Assembly (NCBI GenBank): GCA_002495675.1
Contig: DAGH01000021.1
Location: 16,165 to 80,164, forward strand
Reading direction: 5' to 3'
DNA length: 64,000 nucleotides
DNA from: Euryarchaeota archaeon UBA182
Lineage (GTDB): Archaea; Thermoplasmatota; Poseidoniia; Poseidoniales; Thalassarchaeaceae
Positions 48,034 through 57,290 of the stretch are shown here, one piece after another. Made by a program: the position numbers and the translations under genes. The notes below the pieces were generated by a model that saw nothing but the letters and a program-made list of their open reading frames with translations, did not search any database and was not told the origin of the DNA. Each line of letters opens with the position of its first letter. Within the stretch, counting starts at the first letter, position 1.

Positions 48034-49587
48034 TCACAGTGGTAGATTTCCATGTCTTCGTTTTGGTCGTTCTTCGATTTTTTCTAGGTTTGTCCTCAAT
48101 GCTAAAATCAACTTTCTTCTTGTTTCTGATGGTTCAATAATATCATCTATGAAACCCAAGGCTGCGGCTTGGTAAGGATTCGCGAAGGCTTCTTCATATT
48201 CTTCTATTAGCCGTGCTCTCTCCTCATCTGGGTTTCCTGCGTTGTCAATACGCCCCTTGTGTAGAATCTGTACTGCTCCGCTGGCACCCATGACAGCCAA
48301 TCTTGCAGTGGGCCATGCAACATTGTAATCTCCTCGGATATGTTTTGAGGACATAACGTCATATGCACCGCCATACGCTTTTCTCGTAATCACCGTCAAC
48401 TTTGGAACAGTTGCTTCCGCATAGGCATACAACAACTTGGCACCGTGTCTAATTATGCCTCCCCACTCTTGGCTTGCTCCGGGTAAGAATCCCGGGACAT
48501 CGGTAAATGTCACTAGGGGGATACCAAAAGCGTCACAAAACCTCACAAATCTGGCACCTTTTACAGAGGCGTCGATGTCTAGGCAACCAGCAAGTACTTT
48601 CGGTTGATTAGCGATTACTCCGACCGATTCTCTGCCTAATCGTGCAAATCCGACTATCAAATTCATCGCAAATTCCGATTGAACTTCCAAGAAGCTGTCT
48701 CTGTCGCATACCTCCTCTATGACATCTAGCATGTCATAAGGTATCGAGGGATCAGGAGGGACTATTTGGTCAAGATTCAAACAAATTCGATCTATGGGAT
48801 CCAGTGCATTGCCCAAGGTGGCGCGTTCTAGATTGTTTGAGGGAAGCCTCCCGACAAGATCTCTGACGAGCAATAATGCTTCAGAATCATTATCTGCGAC
48901 AAAATGCGTCACACCAGACTTTTTTGCATGTGTGGAAGCCCCACCAAGGTCATCAAAAGTGACATCCTCATTTGTGACCGTTTTAATCACCTCAGGTCCT
49001 GTGATGAACATATGCGATGTTCCATCGACCATCACAACAAAGTCGGTAATCGCAGGTGAGTAAACGGCACCACCAGCACAAGGGCCCATGATGACTGATA
49101 TCTGGGGGATCACACCGCTCGCTCTAACATTCCTGAAGAAAATTTCTGCATAACTTCCAAGGCTCGCAACTCCTTCTTGTATTCTGGCACCTCCACTGTC
49201 ATTGAGGCCGATTACTGGAGTACCGGTCTTGACAGCAAGATCTAGTATTTTGCAGATTTTCAAGCCATGCATCTCACCCAGAGAACCGCCATATACGGTG
49301 AAATCCTGGGCAAAACAGTGGACTAATTTTCCATCAATAGTACCATGTCCAGTAACAACTCCATCTCCTGGTATGATGTTTTTGTCCATCCCAAAATCTC
49401 TACATCTGTGCTCAACCAAGGCATCTATCTCCACGAATGAACCTTCGTCCAATAATTCTTCGAGCCTTTCTCTGGCTGTTAATTTCCCCTTGGCATGCTG
49501 GGCATTAGTCCTAGCGATGCCCCCTCCTGCCGCTGATCGAGACTTTCTAGACCTCAGATCTGCGATACGCGCATCGCTGTCATCCAT
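48034..49587 (-). CDS. pccB: Propionyl/methylmalonyl-CoA carboxyltransferase subunit (PccB/MmdA type)
   Basis: Transfers CO2 from carboxybiotin to propionyl-CoA (or acetyl-CoA). The sequence of about 517 residues shows both crotonase-like halves. [17 protein letters not shown] and the [19 protein letters not shown] block form the first half with the oxyanion GGARIQEG. The second half has [35 protein letters not shown], and [16 protein letters not shown] 49587 is preferred because a GATATAAT box at 49626-49633 predicts transcription from about 49602; ATG 49611 is the alternative. It leads the minus-strand set and diverges from the methylmalonyl-CoA mutase B12 subunit. Confidence 0.94.
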   Translation of the reverse strand: MDDSDARIADLRSRKSRSAAGGGIARTNAQHAKGKLTARERLEELLDEGSFVEIDALVEHRCRDFGMDKNIIPGDGVVTGHGTIDGKLVHCFAQDFTVYGGSLGEMHGLKICKILDLAVKTGTPVIGLNDSGGARIQEGVASLGSYAEIFFRNVRASGVIPQISVIMGPCAGGAVYSPAITDFVVMVDGTSHMFITGPEVIKTVTNEDVTFDDLGGASTHAKKSGVTHFVADNDSEALLLVRDLVGRLPSNNLERATLGNALDPIDRICLNLDQIVPPDPSIPYDMLDVIEEVCDRDSFLEVQSEFAMNLIVGFARLGRESVGVIANQPKVLAGCLDIDASVKGARFVRFCDAFGIPLVTFTDVPGFLPGASQEWGGIIRHGAKLLYAYAEATVPKLTVITRKAYGGAYDVMSSKHIRGDYNVAWPTARLAVMGASGAVQILHKGRIDNAGNPDEERARLIEEYEEAFANPYQAAALGFIDDIIEPSETRRKLILALRTNLEKIEERPKRRHGNLPL

Positions 49588-49625
49588 ATACCGCGATGTT
49601 GTACCATTCATAAAGTGAATTAGGG

Positions 49626-49633
49626 ATTATATC
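49626..49633 (-). promoter_or_regulatory. Putative TATA box for the carboxylase operon
   Basis: On the minus strand the sequence reads GATATAAT, in the 77-nt-plus divergent gap before pccB. The expected transcription start is near 49602. That supports translation from ATG 49587 with a short leader. The plus-strand gene at 49689 has a weaker TTATTGTG about 21-28 nt upstream. Confidence 0.4.
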
Positions 49634-49688
49634 ATCAAGGAATGCGGTTCATTGAAATCGTTATTGTGTCCAGGCAATATAGGGAGAC

Positions 49689-50126
49689 ATGAGGGTAGTC
49701 ATCGCGAAAGCTGGCCTTGATGGTCATGATAGAGGTGCAAAAATCATAGCTAGGGCCTTGAGGGATGGAGGCCACGAGGTAATCTACACTGGGCTTAGAA
49801 GGACACCAGAACAAATAGTTGCAATCGCGAGGGATGAAGATGCGAGTGCTGTCGGAATATCCACCTTGTCGGGCGCCCATGCTAGGCTTATACCCACAAT
49901 TTGCGAGTTATTGAGAGCGGAAGGAATGGACGAGGTGACTGTTTTCGTTGGAGGAATCATCCCAGACACCGATAGAGAAGCTCTGTATGGCTGTGGAGTC
50001 AGGGCCATCTTCGGCCCTGGAACTAGTATTAATGAGCCCATAACCTTCTTAGAAAATGTCAATGAAAGGACTCAGCAGAATCTCCCGGTTGGAGTAGGTC
50101 ATGGGGGCGACTGGAAGTGGAGTTAA
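49689..50126 (+). CDS. Methylmalonyl-CoA mutase, B12-binding subunit
   Basis: Small subunit carrying adenosylcobalamin for conversion of methylmalonyl-CoA to succinyl-CoA. The 145 residues form a Rossmann-like cobalamin domain. MRVVIAKAGLDGHDRGAK contains the DxHxxG motif (D11, H13, G16) that supplies the lower axial His. The SGAHARLIPTICELL and VFVGGIIPDTD stretches and FGPGTSINE follow. The large catalytic subunit is a separate gene outside the window. It overlaps the MeaB start by 10 nt. Confidence 0.94.
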   Translation: MRVVIAKAGLDGHDRGAKIIARALRDGGHEVIYTGLRRTPEQIVAIARDEDASAVGISTLSGAHARLIPTICELLRAEGMDEVTVFVGGIIPDTDREALYGCGVRAIFGPGTSINEPITFLENVNERTQQNLPVGVGHGGDWKWS

Positions 50127-50995
50127 ACTCTATTTTCTCCCTATTCGCAAACGCTAAACATGGCGATCGGAGATCTCTCGCCAAGCTTCTTACCAAGATA
50201 GAGAACGGCGAGGAAATCGATATTCCGACCACAAAAGCCGCTTGGGTTTTGGGTGTGACCGGCCCACCCGGCGCGGGTAAATCGACATTAATTGATAGAC
50301 TGGCATCCTATTGGTCAGAAAACAGACAGAGGGTAGCAATTCTGGCCGTTGACCCTTCATCTCCCATATCTGGTGGGGCCCTCTTGGGAGATAGGGCAAG
50401 GATGGTCCACTCCAACCCTGCTCAAGTCTTTTTCAGGTCTATTTCTGCTAGGGGAAATCACGGTGGGATACCAAATGGACTTGAACACATGATACAGACA
50501 CTGTCGGAGTTGGGATGGGACAGGATCATAATCGAGACGGTTGGGGTGGGGCAAGGCGAGTTTGCAGTCATCTCCGTTGCGGACCGAATCCTGTTGGTCG
50601 ATGGGCCAGATCGTGGTGATGTTTTACAAGCAGAAAAAGCTGGGATATTGGAGATTGCTGACCTGATTGCCTGCAACAAATCTGATCTTCCGGGATCCTT
50701 GGCCGCGATGAAATCCATCGAAGATGGCCTATCTTATTCCGAGAACCCTCCAGCGGTCATTGGAGTATCATCACTCACAGGAGATGGTATCGAAAATCTA
50801 ATTCATAGGATAGAGACCATGGAGCCTGACCTAGCAAAGAGCACCGCAAGAGCAAAAATTTCCCTCGAATGTTCTATGATATCTAGAATAAGAAAATCCC
50901 CATTGTATGATGACGTTGTGAATGACATATCGAAGAATAAGATCACCTCAAAAGAGGGGGCTGAAAGATTGGAGGAGTATTATGGAAGATTATAA
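50117..50995 (+). CDS. meaB: Methylmalonyl-CoA mutase G-protein chaperone MeaB (ArgK family)
   Basis: GTPase that protects and reloads B12-dependent mutase. The 292-residue protein has a P-loop GPPGAGKST at 49-57, VDPSSPISGGALLGDR in switch I, ETVGVGQGE as the G3-type region and a base-recognition NKSD. GTG 50117 is the start; it overlaps the end of the B12 subunit by 10 nt, indicating translational coupling. The C-terminal dimerisation arm is short. Confidence 0.95.
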   Translation: MELNSIFSLFANAKHGDRRSLAKLLTKIENGEEIDIPTTKAAWVLGVTGPPGAGKSTLIDRLASYWSENRQRVAILAVDPSSPISGGALLGDRARMVHSNPAQVFFRSISARGNHGGIPNGLEHMIQTLSELGWDRIIIETVGVGQGEFAVISVADRILLVDGPDRGDVLQAEKAGILEIADLIACNKSDLPGSLAAMKSIEDGLSYSENPPAVIGVSSLTGDGIENLIHRIETMEPDLAKSTARAKISLECSMISRIRKSPLYDDVVNDISKNKITSKEGAERLEEYYGRL

Positions 50996-51620
50996 TGTAA
51001 ATGTGGATCACGCAAAACATTCCATTGGCGGGGATTTCGGACATGTGATACGAAGAATTACCCACGTATCGATGGTGATCATACCATTATTGTATTATTC
51101 CTATGGCAACACTATAGCAGCATTCCTCTCCCTGAACCCACAAGAATTTGTCAGTCTGGTATGCCTATCCATAATATTGGTCGAGGGAATAAGGTTGAAG
51201 ATGGGTGTTGTCGTAATAGGACAACGCGAATACGAATCTAATCAGATCTCTGCGTTGGCATGGGGCACCTTGTCAGTATCCATAGCATTACTGATTTCTC
51301 CTACGATGGGCAATACCGGATTTGAAGCAGGTTTGTTCGGGACTCCCATCATCTTCGGACTATGCATCGTCGATCCTGTGATGGGAGAGGTGAAAAGAAG
51401 AACAGAGGGTTTGCGAACCGCTATTGTTTTTGGATTACTAGCCTCCTATGTTGTATGGTTTGGGTGTTGGCATTTAATTGGGACACCTTTGTTGGCTTCC
51501 GTTTTGTTGGCTCCCCTGACGGTTGTAGGTGAACTACCAAAGACCAAATCGATAGATGATAATGCGACAATGGTGTTTTTCCCACTCATCGGCCTAATAT
51601 TACTGCAACCTTGGCTTTGA
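50982..51620 (+). CDS. Dolichol/phytol kinase-like membrane protein
   Basis: A 212-residue integral membrane protein with about six or seven hydrophobic segments. The N-terminal IRRITHVSMVIIPLLYY resembles the R-K-x-x-H-x entry of the SEC59/phytol kinase (CTP-dependent polyprenol kinase) family. The C-terminal GELPKTKSIDDNATMVFFPL matches its E-x-x-P-x-x-IDDN-x-x-x-P element. The likely role is phosphorylation of a polyprenol or isoprenoid alcohol for lipid or glycan synthesis. ATG 50982 (14-nt overlap with meaB) is chosen over 50922 to match family length. Confidence 0.72.
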   Translation: MEDYNVNVDHAKHSIGGDFGHVIRRITHVSMVIIPLLYYSYGNTIAAFLSLNPQEFVSLVCLSIILVEGIRLKMGVVVIGQREYESNQISALAWGTLSVSIALLISPTMGNTGFEAGLFGTPIIFGLCIVDPVMGEVKRRTEGLRTAIVFGLLASYVVWFGCWHLIGTPLLASVLLAPLTVVGELPKTKSIDDNATMVFFPLIGLILLQPWL

Positions 51621-51651
51621 CTGAGGTTAGGTTTACATCTATGCCTCTCCC

Positions 51652-51694
51652 CCTTGGACTGATGACTGACGGATCGGCAAATGACGCTCCAAGG
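51652..51694. other. Inverted repeat between convergent genes
   Basis: CCTTGGA (51652-51658) and TCCAAGG (51688-51694) form a perfect 7-bp stem around a 29-nt loop that contains TGATGACTGA. It sits in the 91-nt gap between the kinase-like gene and MGMT, which converge. It could be a bidirectional 3'-end structure or part of a small RNA; C/D guide spacing is not met. Confidence 0.3.
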
Positions 51695-51711
51695 CCACTG
51701 TCTCAGAATAC

Positions 51712-52239
51712 TTACATCTTCGTCTGGATATTGGCATCAGTGTCATCCGTGGCGATCTTTATCAGGTTCTTTTGATCGTATTTGCCAAACTTTCCAATTT
51801 CCAAACCTTCCGATCGGAGAATTTTGGATTTAGTTTCAATCCCATTCAGTGAATTATACTCGCCAATAAAGCCATTTTCTGGAACGACCCTATGACAAGG
51901 TACCAGTATCGGCCATGGGTTGTTCGACAATGCCGTGCCGACGGCCCTGGAATAACCCTTGGATCCAAGTGATTTTGCAATTTCACCATATGTGATAATT
52001 GATCCCTGAGGAATCGTGCGCATCAGAAATCGGTACACACTCCATTTGAATTCAGATACTCTTGAGGAATCTAACTTACTCACATCAACATACTCATAGG
52101 GTGTTAAATCAGGTATGGAATCAAAATTATCGCCTCGAGATAATCTAGTTGATATGATCAATCCGGCACTGTATTGAATCTCTAACAGTAACCCGTTGTA
52201 GAGAACCGTCCTGATCGTGTCATTATTGTGAGGCATCAT
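51712..52239 (-). CDS. ogt: Methylated-DNA--protein-cysteine methyltransferase (MGMT/Ogt)
   Basis: Suicide repair enzyme that moves alkyl groups from O6-alkylguanine to its own cysteine. The C-terminal domain is textbook: RTIPQGSIITYGEIAKSLGS, the arginine-finger helix GYSRAVGTALSNNPWPI, and the active site VPCHRVVPENGFIGEY. The first 70 residues form a degenerate N-terminal domain. ATG 52239 or 52236 fits; upstream codons run into the neighbouring gene. Its start overlaps the end of the preceding small membrane protein gene by 17 nt. Confidence 0.93.
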   Translation of the reverse strand: MMPHNNDTIRTVLYNGLLLEIQYSAGLIISTRLSRGDNFDSIPDLTPYEYVDVSKLDSSRVSEFKWSVYRFLMRTIPQGSIITYGEIAKSLGSKGYSRAVGTALSNNPWPILVPCHRVVPENGFIGEYNSLNGIETKSKILRSEGLEIGKFGKYDQKNLIKIATDDTDANIQTKM

Positions 52240-52534
52240 CTGGTTCTTCCATTCCCACAATCTCATAATTGGATGGGAACAAGGCAATAATGACACCCGC
52301 AACAAGAGATCCGAGGCCAAAGTAGAATTGTTGCTTAACAATCATTAGTTCCAATCCTATTGCGAATAATAAAAGCCCACCTAGATTGGAGACCCAAACC
52401 AGAGTTTTGAAGGTGGATAGACTAACTCCCGTAGAGTTTTGACTTCTTTTTGGACCAAATTCGGCTCCGAAACGGACAGGGTCAGGTGATCGTTCTTCCA
52501 CGATGGGCCCTGGGCAGGGGTTGCATTTTAACAT
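52223..52534 (-). CDS. Small membrane protein, unknown function
   Basis: A 103-residue protein with a polar N-terminal region of about 40 residues and two hydrophobic helices (VWVSNLGGLLLFAIGLELMI and FGLGSLVAGVIIALF). It ends in an acidic tail (MEEPDDASQ). No family is recognised. It is followed by ogt with a 17-nt overlap and diverges from the glycosyltransferase. Confidence is limited by its short length. Confidence 0.5.
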   Translation of the reverse strand: MLKCNPCPGPIVEERSPDPVRFGAEFGPKRSQNSTGVSLSTFKTLVWVSNLGGLLLFAIGLELMIVKQQFYFGLGSLVAGVIIALFPSNYEIVGMEEPDDASQ

Positions 52535-52599
52535 TTGAATTACAAAACCACAAGACGATCAATTCAAGCGGTCTAGATGCAGCGGCATCATTAGGTCGA

Positions 52600-53847
52600 A
52601 TGCACATAGTGATGATATCTGCTGAATACCCCCCGCGTTGGGGTGGAATGGGGAGCACTGTCTATCACCTTTCAAGACATCTGGCACACAATGGGCATAA
52701 GGTGTCTGTCATCACAAGATCAAACAAAAAAAAGGCTAATGTGGGCCAACATGGTATTGACGTTTATGAGGTACCATGGGCAAAAATACCGATGTATTTC
52801 ACAAGATCGTTCGCCCATCACTCTCTAAAGGCGTTAAATTCGATTGCAATCAAGCAACCTATCGATGTCATCCACCTACATCTTCCAATGGTTAGCCTCT
52901 CTGATAATCAAATGAAGAAATGCAGATCCATCGCACCGACTGTGGCATCGCTACACGGGTCATGGCTAGGGGAGAGAGATGGTCTGATTACAGCAAGAAA
53001 TGTCGGCGAACCTGCAGTTTTCAGAAACCCCAATGATCTGGCCATCTTATTATCCGCCGTGCATTATGCTAAGTACGAAAAAACATCAGCTCTGAATGCT
53101 CATGTTTCCATTTCCAATTCGAAAGCCACTCAAGCAGATTTTATCGAGAGGTACAAGATGCCGCCAGAGTGGAATTGTAAGACAATATACTGGGGTGTGG
53201 ACACAGATCTCTTTTGTCCTGTAGAAGAAAATGGAACATCAAAGAGACCGAGAGAGCAAGTCCGCACTAATTATGGGTTCAATTATGACGATCCAGTTTT
53301 GTTGGCGGTCGGGAGGTTAGCTGCTAGAAAAGGATATAGCACGTTGCTCAGAGCATTCAGAATTGTAATCAAAGAGATACCGAATGCTAAGTTACTGATA
53401 GTAGGACGTGGCGGTATGAAAAAGAATTTATACAAATATGCGACAAAAGAAGGATTCAAACCATCGATAAGAATCGAGAGCAGTCTGGATTTCAATGAGC
53501 TATCCAATGTCTACAACTCATGTGACCTTACCATATTTCCATCGTACTACGAGGGTCAAGGCCTCATACCACTAGAGTCCATGTCCTCTGGTGTCCCTGT
53601 GATTGCTACCAATAGCGGCCCAATCCCTGAGATGGTTGACGATGAGGTTGGCTCACTATTCGAATTAGGCGATGAAGCAGATCTCGCCAAGAAGATTGTC
53701 GACGAACTGAGTCAAAGAAACCGACTCATAGAAAAAGGGAAAAAGGGGAGGCAGAGAGTCGTTGACCGATTTTCATTCAAGGATTCGTGCAAAGCATTCG
53801 AGGGCATATATGAAGATCTTGCATCAGATGTCAACGATCTATCATGA
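52600..53847 (+). CDS. Glycosyltransferase family 4 protein
   Basis: A retaining nucleotide-sugar glycosyltransferase of 415 residues with the GT-B fold. The N-terminal domain opens MHIVMISAEYPPRWGGMGS, a classic GT4 start. The C-terminal domain has a VGRLAARKGYSTLLRAF strand-helix and the E-x7-E signature in FPSYYEGQGLIPLESM, then SSGVPVIATNSGPIPEMV. ATG 52600 matches the family; in-frame codons back to 52450 overlap the divergent gene. The acceptor is unknown (surface glycan or lipid likely). Its 3' end overlaps the convergent ferredoxin gene by 17 nt. Confidence 0.93.
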   Translation: MHIVMISAEYPPRWGGMGSTVYHLSRHLAHNGHKVSVITRSNKKKANVGQHGIDVYEVPWAKIPMYFTRSFAHHSLKALNSIAIKQPIDVIHLHLPMVSLSDNQMKKCRSIAPTVASLHGSWLGERDGLITARNVGEPAVFRNPNDLAILLSAVHYAKYEKTSALNAHVSISNSKATQADFIERYKMPPEWNCKTIYWGVDTDLFCPVEENGTSKRPREQVRTNYGFNYDDPVLLAVGRLAARKGYSTLLRAFRIVIKEIPNAKLLIVGRGGMKKNLYKYATKEGFKPSIRIESSLDFNELSNVYNSCDLTIFPSYYEGQGLIPLESMSSGVPVIATNSGPIPEMVDDEVGSLFELGDEADLAKKIVDELSQRNRLIEKGKKGRQRVVDRFSFKDSCKAFEGIYEDLASDVNDLS

Positions 53848-54193
53848 CTATGGCATCTGTCGGGCAGGCAAGAACGCACAAGCCACATCCTGTGCAGGGC
53901 TCCCGAAGGATCCTAGCCTTCTTGTTGATATCGACATCTAGGATCGGACTTCTCAATTTCACTGGATAGACCTCTATCGCATCATCATCACAAACAATAG
54001 TACACTGATCGCACCCAATGCATAGTTCTTCTTTGACCCATGCTACGTGTTCTGGACCAATTTTTAATTTAGCTCTCTCGCCTGCCCTCTGAGCCGTCAT
54101 TAAGGCTCGAATACGGCTCTGCTCTATAGCACGCCTCGATTCCAAGTCCGATATTTTGGTCATGCTTGGCCTTACCAGTTGGGACACACTCAT
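53831..54193 (-). CDS. 2[4Fe-4S] ferredoxin-type protein
   Basis: A 120-residue electron carrier. A 50-residue helical N-terminal extension precedes two complete cluster motifs, CIGCDQCTIVC (C58, 61, 64, 68) and CTGCGLCVLACP (C100, 103, 106, 110). The 31-residue spacing between them is longer than in small clostridial ferredoxins. It lies downstream of the cytochrome b/HdrD operon but is separated by a plus-strand gene, so co-transcription is unlikely. A partner could be that complex or a 2-oxoacid oxidoreductase (inference). M11 is an alternative start. Confidence 0.88.
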   Translation of the reverse strand: MSVSQLVRPSMTKISDLESRRAIEQSRIRALMTAQRAGERAKLKIGPEHVAWVKEELCIGCDQCTIVCDDDAIEVYPVKLRSPILDVDINKKARILREPCTGCGLCVLACPTDAIVMIDR

Positions 54194-54217
54194 GAAAGCA
54201 TGGTTTTGGCCTAGGCC

Positions 54218-54481
54218 ATGGTTGATGCATCACCCGCAAGACCAATCCTCAGTGATTTCATAGCAATTTCGATACCCACATCTATCTGGGCTTGGGTTGT
54301 GATACAGTCTTCTTTCCAATCTGGCTGGTTCTCATTCATATGCTCTGGGATTGTTGGATTTTTCCTTTGGCTTACAAGCGTGGCTTATGGTGAAACCAGG
54401 TTCAGTAGGATGGTCATAGTGGGAGTTACATTATCCGCGATCCTGTCACTGTCATCGGCAATATATACTGTCTCGAGTTAG
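54218..54481 (+). CDS. Small membrane protein, unknown function
   Basis: An 87-residue protein with three hydrophobic stretches (around FIAISIPTSIWAWVVIQ, FICSGIVGFFLWLTSV and MVIVGVTLSAILSLSSAI) and few charged residues. It sits between the ferredoxin gene and the 930-residue respiratory fusion. It diverges from the former by 24 nt and converges on the latter with 1 nt between stops. No family is recognised. Length and context give moderate support. Confidence 0.5.
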   Translation: MVDASPARPILSDFIAISIPTSIWAWVVIQSSFQSGWFSFICSGIVGFFLWLTSVAYGETRFSRMVIVGVTLSAILSLSSAIYTVSS

Positions 54482-54482
54482 G

Positions 54483-57275
54483 TCAGGCCCGCTTGGATTC
54501 TATCTGTCTTGCCAAAAAGGAGACAACATCAAGTATCTCGAAGTCGTGTCTCGGGTCTCCCTCAAACTTCAAGCATTCAAAGTGACTTACGCACTTGGGG
54601 CAGGAAGTGAGCATCACTTCGGCGCCCGTAGCTTTGACCTCGTCGAATCTTTGTAATCTGAGGGCCCTTGAATTCTCGTTGCATGACATCATGCTGGATA
54701 CCCCGCAACAAAGCCCGTCTTCTCCGTGATGCTCCATCTCTACGAGGTTGACACCATCCACTTGTTTGACAAGGTCCCTGGGCTCGTCATAGATATTCAT
54801 CTGACGTCCCAATCTGCATGGATCGTGATATGTGACTGTCATGTCCTCTTCTACAGCCATCTTGACATCGAATCCTTGTTGTGTAATGAACTCGGTCGTA
54901 TGCATGACCTTCATTTCATCTAGTTCATAGTCAAGAGCGAATGTCCGGAAGCATTCTGCACATGAAGTTACGAGGGTCTCAATCCCGCTGTCCTTGAGTT
55001 TCTTCTGGTTGTAGGATTTTAGCTTATCAAAGACCTCATTCATCCCTTGCCACTTTTGATCATGACCGCAGCACTTCAGGAAGTCCCTTCCTAAGTATGA
55101 CACGTCTAGCTCCATCTCATCGAAAATAGTGAAGGCTGCTGTAGTTGTCTCACCAAGGTTCATCTCTCCTTCGTTTAGGTGGCTGAACACCATCTCCTGG
55201 TCGATATAGTCAACGCAACCTGGGTAGTAGCCGATAGTTGAGTCTAAGGGGTATTCTTCGATCAGTGCGAAGTCATCATCCGCATCCTCTTCTGCCTCTG
55301 CAGCCAGGACGGCCTGAAGGACTGTGTGTGGTATTTCTGCTGCTGGAGGGCCTCCGACAATCATACTTCTCCTTATGTCGACGTATGAGTCATAGTCTAC
55401 AAGCTGTGGACATGCGTTGGTGCAGGCTGTGCAAGTCAAGCACGAGTAAAGCGGGACGCCATCATCTTCATTGTTCCATGTATTGTATATGATGTTCAAC
55501 TTGTCTCCTGCGTTGAATAGCCTCACGGGACATGCATCATCGCAAAGATCGCATCCATAGCACTTGTTCATCTCCCATTCATAGCCTCTGGCCATGCCCC
55601 GGAGAGCCATGTAGACAAGGGCACCAAAGCCAGCGCATGGTATGAATAGAGAATAGATTAATTTGGCATCTAGACTCTTTGGATTCTTCTCGAATGTTGG
55701 GTTTTCTACCAACATAGTTTGTAATTCGGTAATTGCTAAATCCGTATTGGACCTCAAGATCGCATTACCATTGTCTCCTAATATCAAAGGCTGGTATGCA
55801 CTGAGCGTGTAGCTTAGGATTACTTCTACGGAAGTATCGATGTCAGTTGATGTGCTAATGAATTCTAAACGGTATGACTCCCCTGATCGGAGTTTTATGA
55901 CACTTGATTCACACTCATCCTCCGATAGGGACCAGATAGCCACGTCGTTTGAGTCCAAAAGTGTCAGACTTTGTGTGTGGACTCCGGCCCCTCGGACAGT
56001 TGTCCTAAACGAACACCCCAAGTCGGTCACCACTTCATCCAGTCCCATGTTTTCGACGAAGAAAGTCTGGTTGTGTTGGTAGGTGTATGTAGTGTCGTCA
56101 TCTGTACCGAGGTATCCACCAGAATGATACGCCCCGTTTAACTCATTATCTGCATCTATGTGCCCATTGGCATTTCCGAAGTCTACGAGATATCTCTGAG
56201 TTGGCTGATAGAGGCCCCAAGCCATAAACTCACTAGCGGGCATTACGCACCAATCCGCGGGATCGTCGCCCTCAGGAAGCTCAGACCAGGCCTCCAGATG
56301 ATTACTGTCATCGTAGCCAACACAGTATTCGCCATACCTGTCCCATGCATCTCCCCTCTCACCTTGGTCGTACTCAATGAGAACATCCATGGGCTGCCCC
56401 CTTAATTTCTCCAATTCTTCGATATCATCCATGGCCCCAAGTCCACCATAATCCCAAAATCCATTCTCATAAACTGGCCATGTCACTACACTGATTAAAA
56501 CTGCAGCAATTATCGATCCTATCGCAACCTGTCGCCCCATGTTTGGCGTTAATCTCGCTCCGATTGAACTTACAAGGAACCATCTGATTGCGAAGAAAAT
56601 TACGGCGAAGATCAAAACCCCAGTCAAGACCCATGGTATGGCGTTGAATACCTCGGCAGTCCATGGTTGCTGCCTTCCACAGTTAATGACATGGTGGTCA
56701 ACCCAACAATAGTCGAGTCGATCTTTGGCGTACAATTCCAAGAAAATGTTGATTGAGAAGACTGAGATGAACCACACGTGTGCGAGATAGATAGCACCTG
56801 CGGTTGCAAAACGGGGGTCTTCTACACCTCTCTTTTCCCTCCCTGGCAAGAACGGTGGTAAGGCAAGTATCCCGACGGGTATTCCCGTTAATGCAGCCCC
56901 CCACCAAGCTGCATTCCATGAAATAACAGGGGAACCGAAGAACTCGCCGATCGGTCCAGCTGGTATGATAAATTGTGGAAGGTATTCGCCCCACCTTAGA
57001 TATCCATAGGAAAATAGAACGTACCAATCGGGGAACACGAATCCTGCTTGTGCAAAAGGATCTGCGGCAGAGTGGAGCGGTGGTGGTATGAGCCAGCAGT
57101 AAAATGCTATGACCATGATTATCGAGGCGAAAATGATGGTGTCTCGTAGAACTTCAGTGGGCCAGAAGCCATGGCCAACATGGACTCTTCTCCTTTCTTC
57201 ATCTGCTTCCAACAGTTGGTTCCTTTCTTCCATGTATGTGTCAGCAATCCGACCAAAGCGCTCAATCATCCCCAT
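54483..57275 (-). CDS. Fusion: cytochrome b C-terminal (subunit IV-like) domain with HdrD-like iron-sulfur/CCG module
   Basis: A 930-residue membrane protein. Residues 40-180 correspond to the C-terminal half of cytochrome b: three helices and the quinol-site motif PDWY (82-85, PEWY in most). Two more helices follow at 212-234 and 248-268. Residues 270-538 form a beta-rich, probably external domain. A helix at 540-560 leads to a cytoplasmic part with two 4Fe-4S motifs (C572/575/578/582 and C612/615/618/622) and two full CCG domains. These are C687...C735-C736...C772-C775 and C820...C856-C857...C892-C895, as in HdrD, GlpC and LutA relatives. It may pass electrons between quinol and a thiol/disulfide or organic-acid couple. 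It is the last gene of the Rieske operon. Confidence 0.88.
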   Translation of the reverse strand: MGMIERFGRIADTYMEERNQLLEADEERRRVHVGHGFWPTEVLRDTIIFASIIMVIAFYCWLIPPPLHSAADPFAQAGFVFPDWYVLFSYGYLRWGEYLPQFIIPAGPIGEFFGSPVISWNAAWWGAALTGIPVGILALPPFLPGREKRGVEDPRFATAGAIYLAHVWFISVFSINIFLELYAKDRLDYCWVDHHVINCGRQQPWTAEVFNAIPWVLTGVLIFAVIFFAIRWFLVSSIGARLTPNMGRQVAIGSIIAAVLISVVTWPVYENGFWDYGGLGAMDDIEELEKLRGQPMDVLIEYDQGERGDAWDRYGEYCVGYDDSNHLEAWSELPEGDDPADWCVMPASEFMAWGLYQPTQRYLVDFGNANGHIDADNELNGAYHSGGYLGTDDDTTYTYQHNQTFFVENMGLDEVVTDLGCSFRTTVRGAGVHTQSLTLLDSNDVAIWSLSEDECESSVIKLRSGESYRLEFISTSTDIDTSVEVILSYTLSAYQPLILGDNGNAILRSNTDLAITELQTMLVENPTFEKNPKSLDAKLIYSLFIPCAGFGALVYMALRGMARGYEWEMNKCYGCDLCDDACPVRLFNAGDKLNIIYNTWNNEDDGVPLYSCLTCTACTNACPQLVDYDSYVDIRRSMIVGGPPAAEIPHTVLQAVLAAEAEEDADDDFALIEEYPLDSTIGYYPGCVDYIDQEMVFSHLNEGEMNLGETTTAAFTIFDEMELDVSYLGRDFLKCCGHDQKWQGMNEVFDKLKSYNQKKLKDSGIETLVTSCAECFRTFALDYELDEMKVMHTTEFITQQGFDVKMAVEEDMTVTYHDPCRLGRQMNIYDEPRDLVKQVDGVNLVEMEHHGEDGLCCGVSSMMSCNENSRALRLQRFDEVKATGAEVMLTSCPKCVSHFECLKFEGDPRHDFEILDVVSFLARQIESKRA

Positions 57276-57290
57276 CGTAATTCCCCCTTC

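Noticed and set aside
51652..51694. Box C/D guide RNA
   Set aside because: TGATGA and CTGA occur, but they are adjacent with no guide between them, and no box D lies beside the 3' stem.
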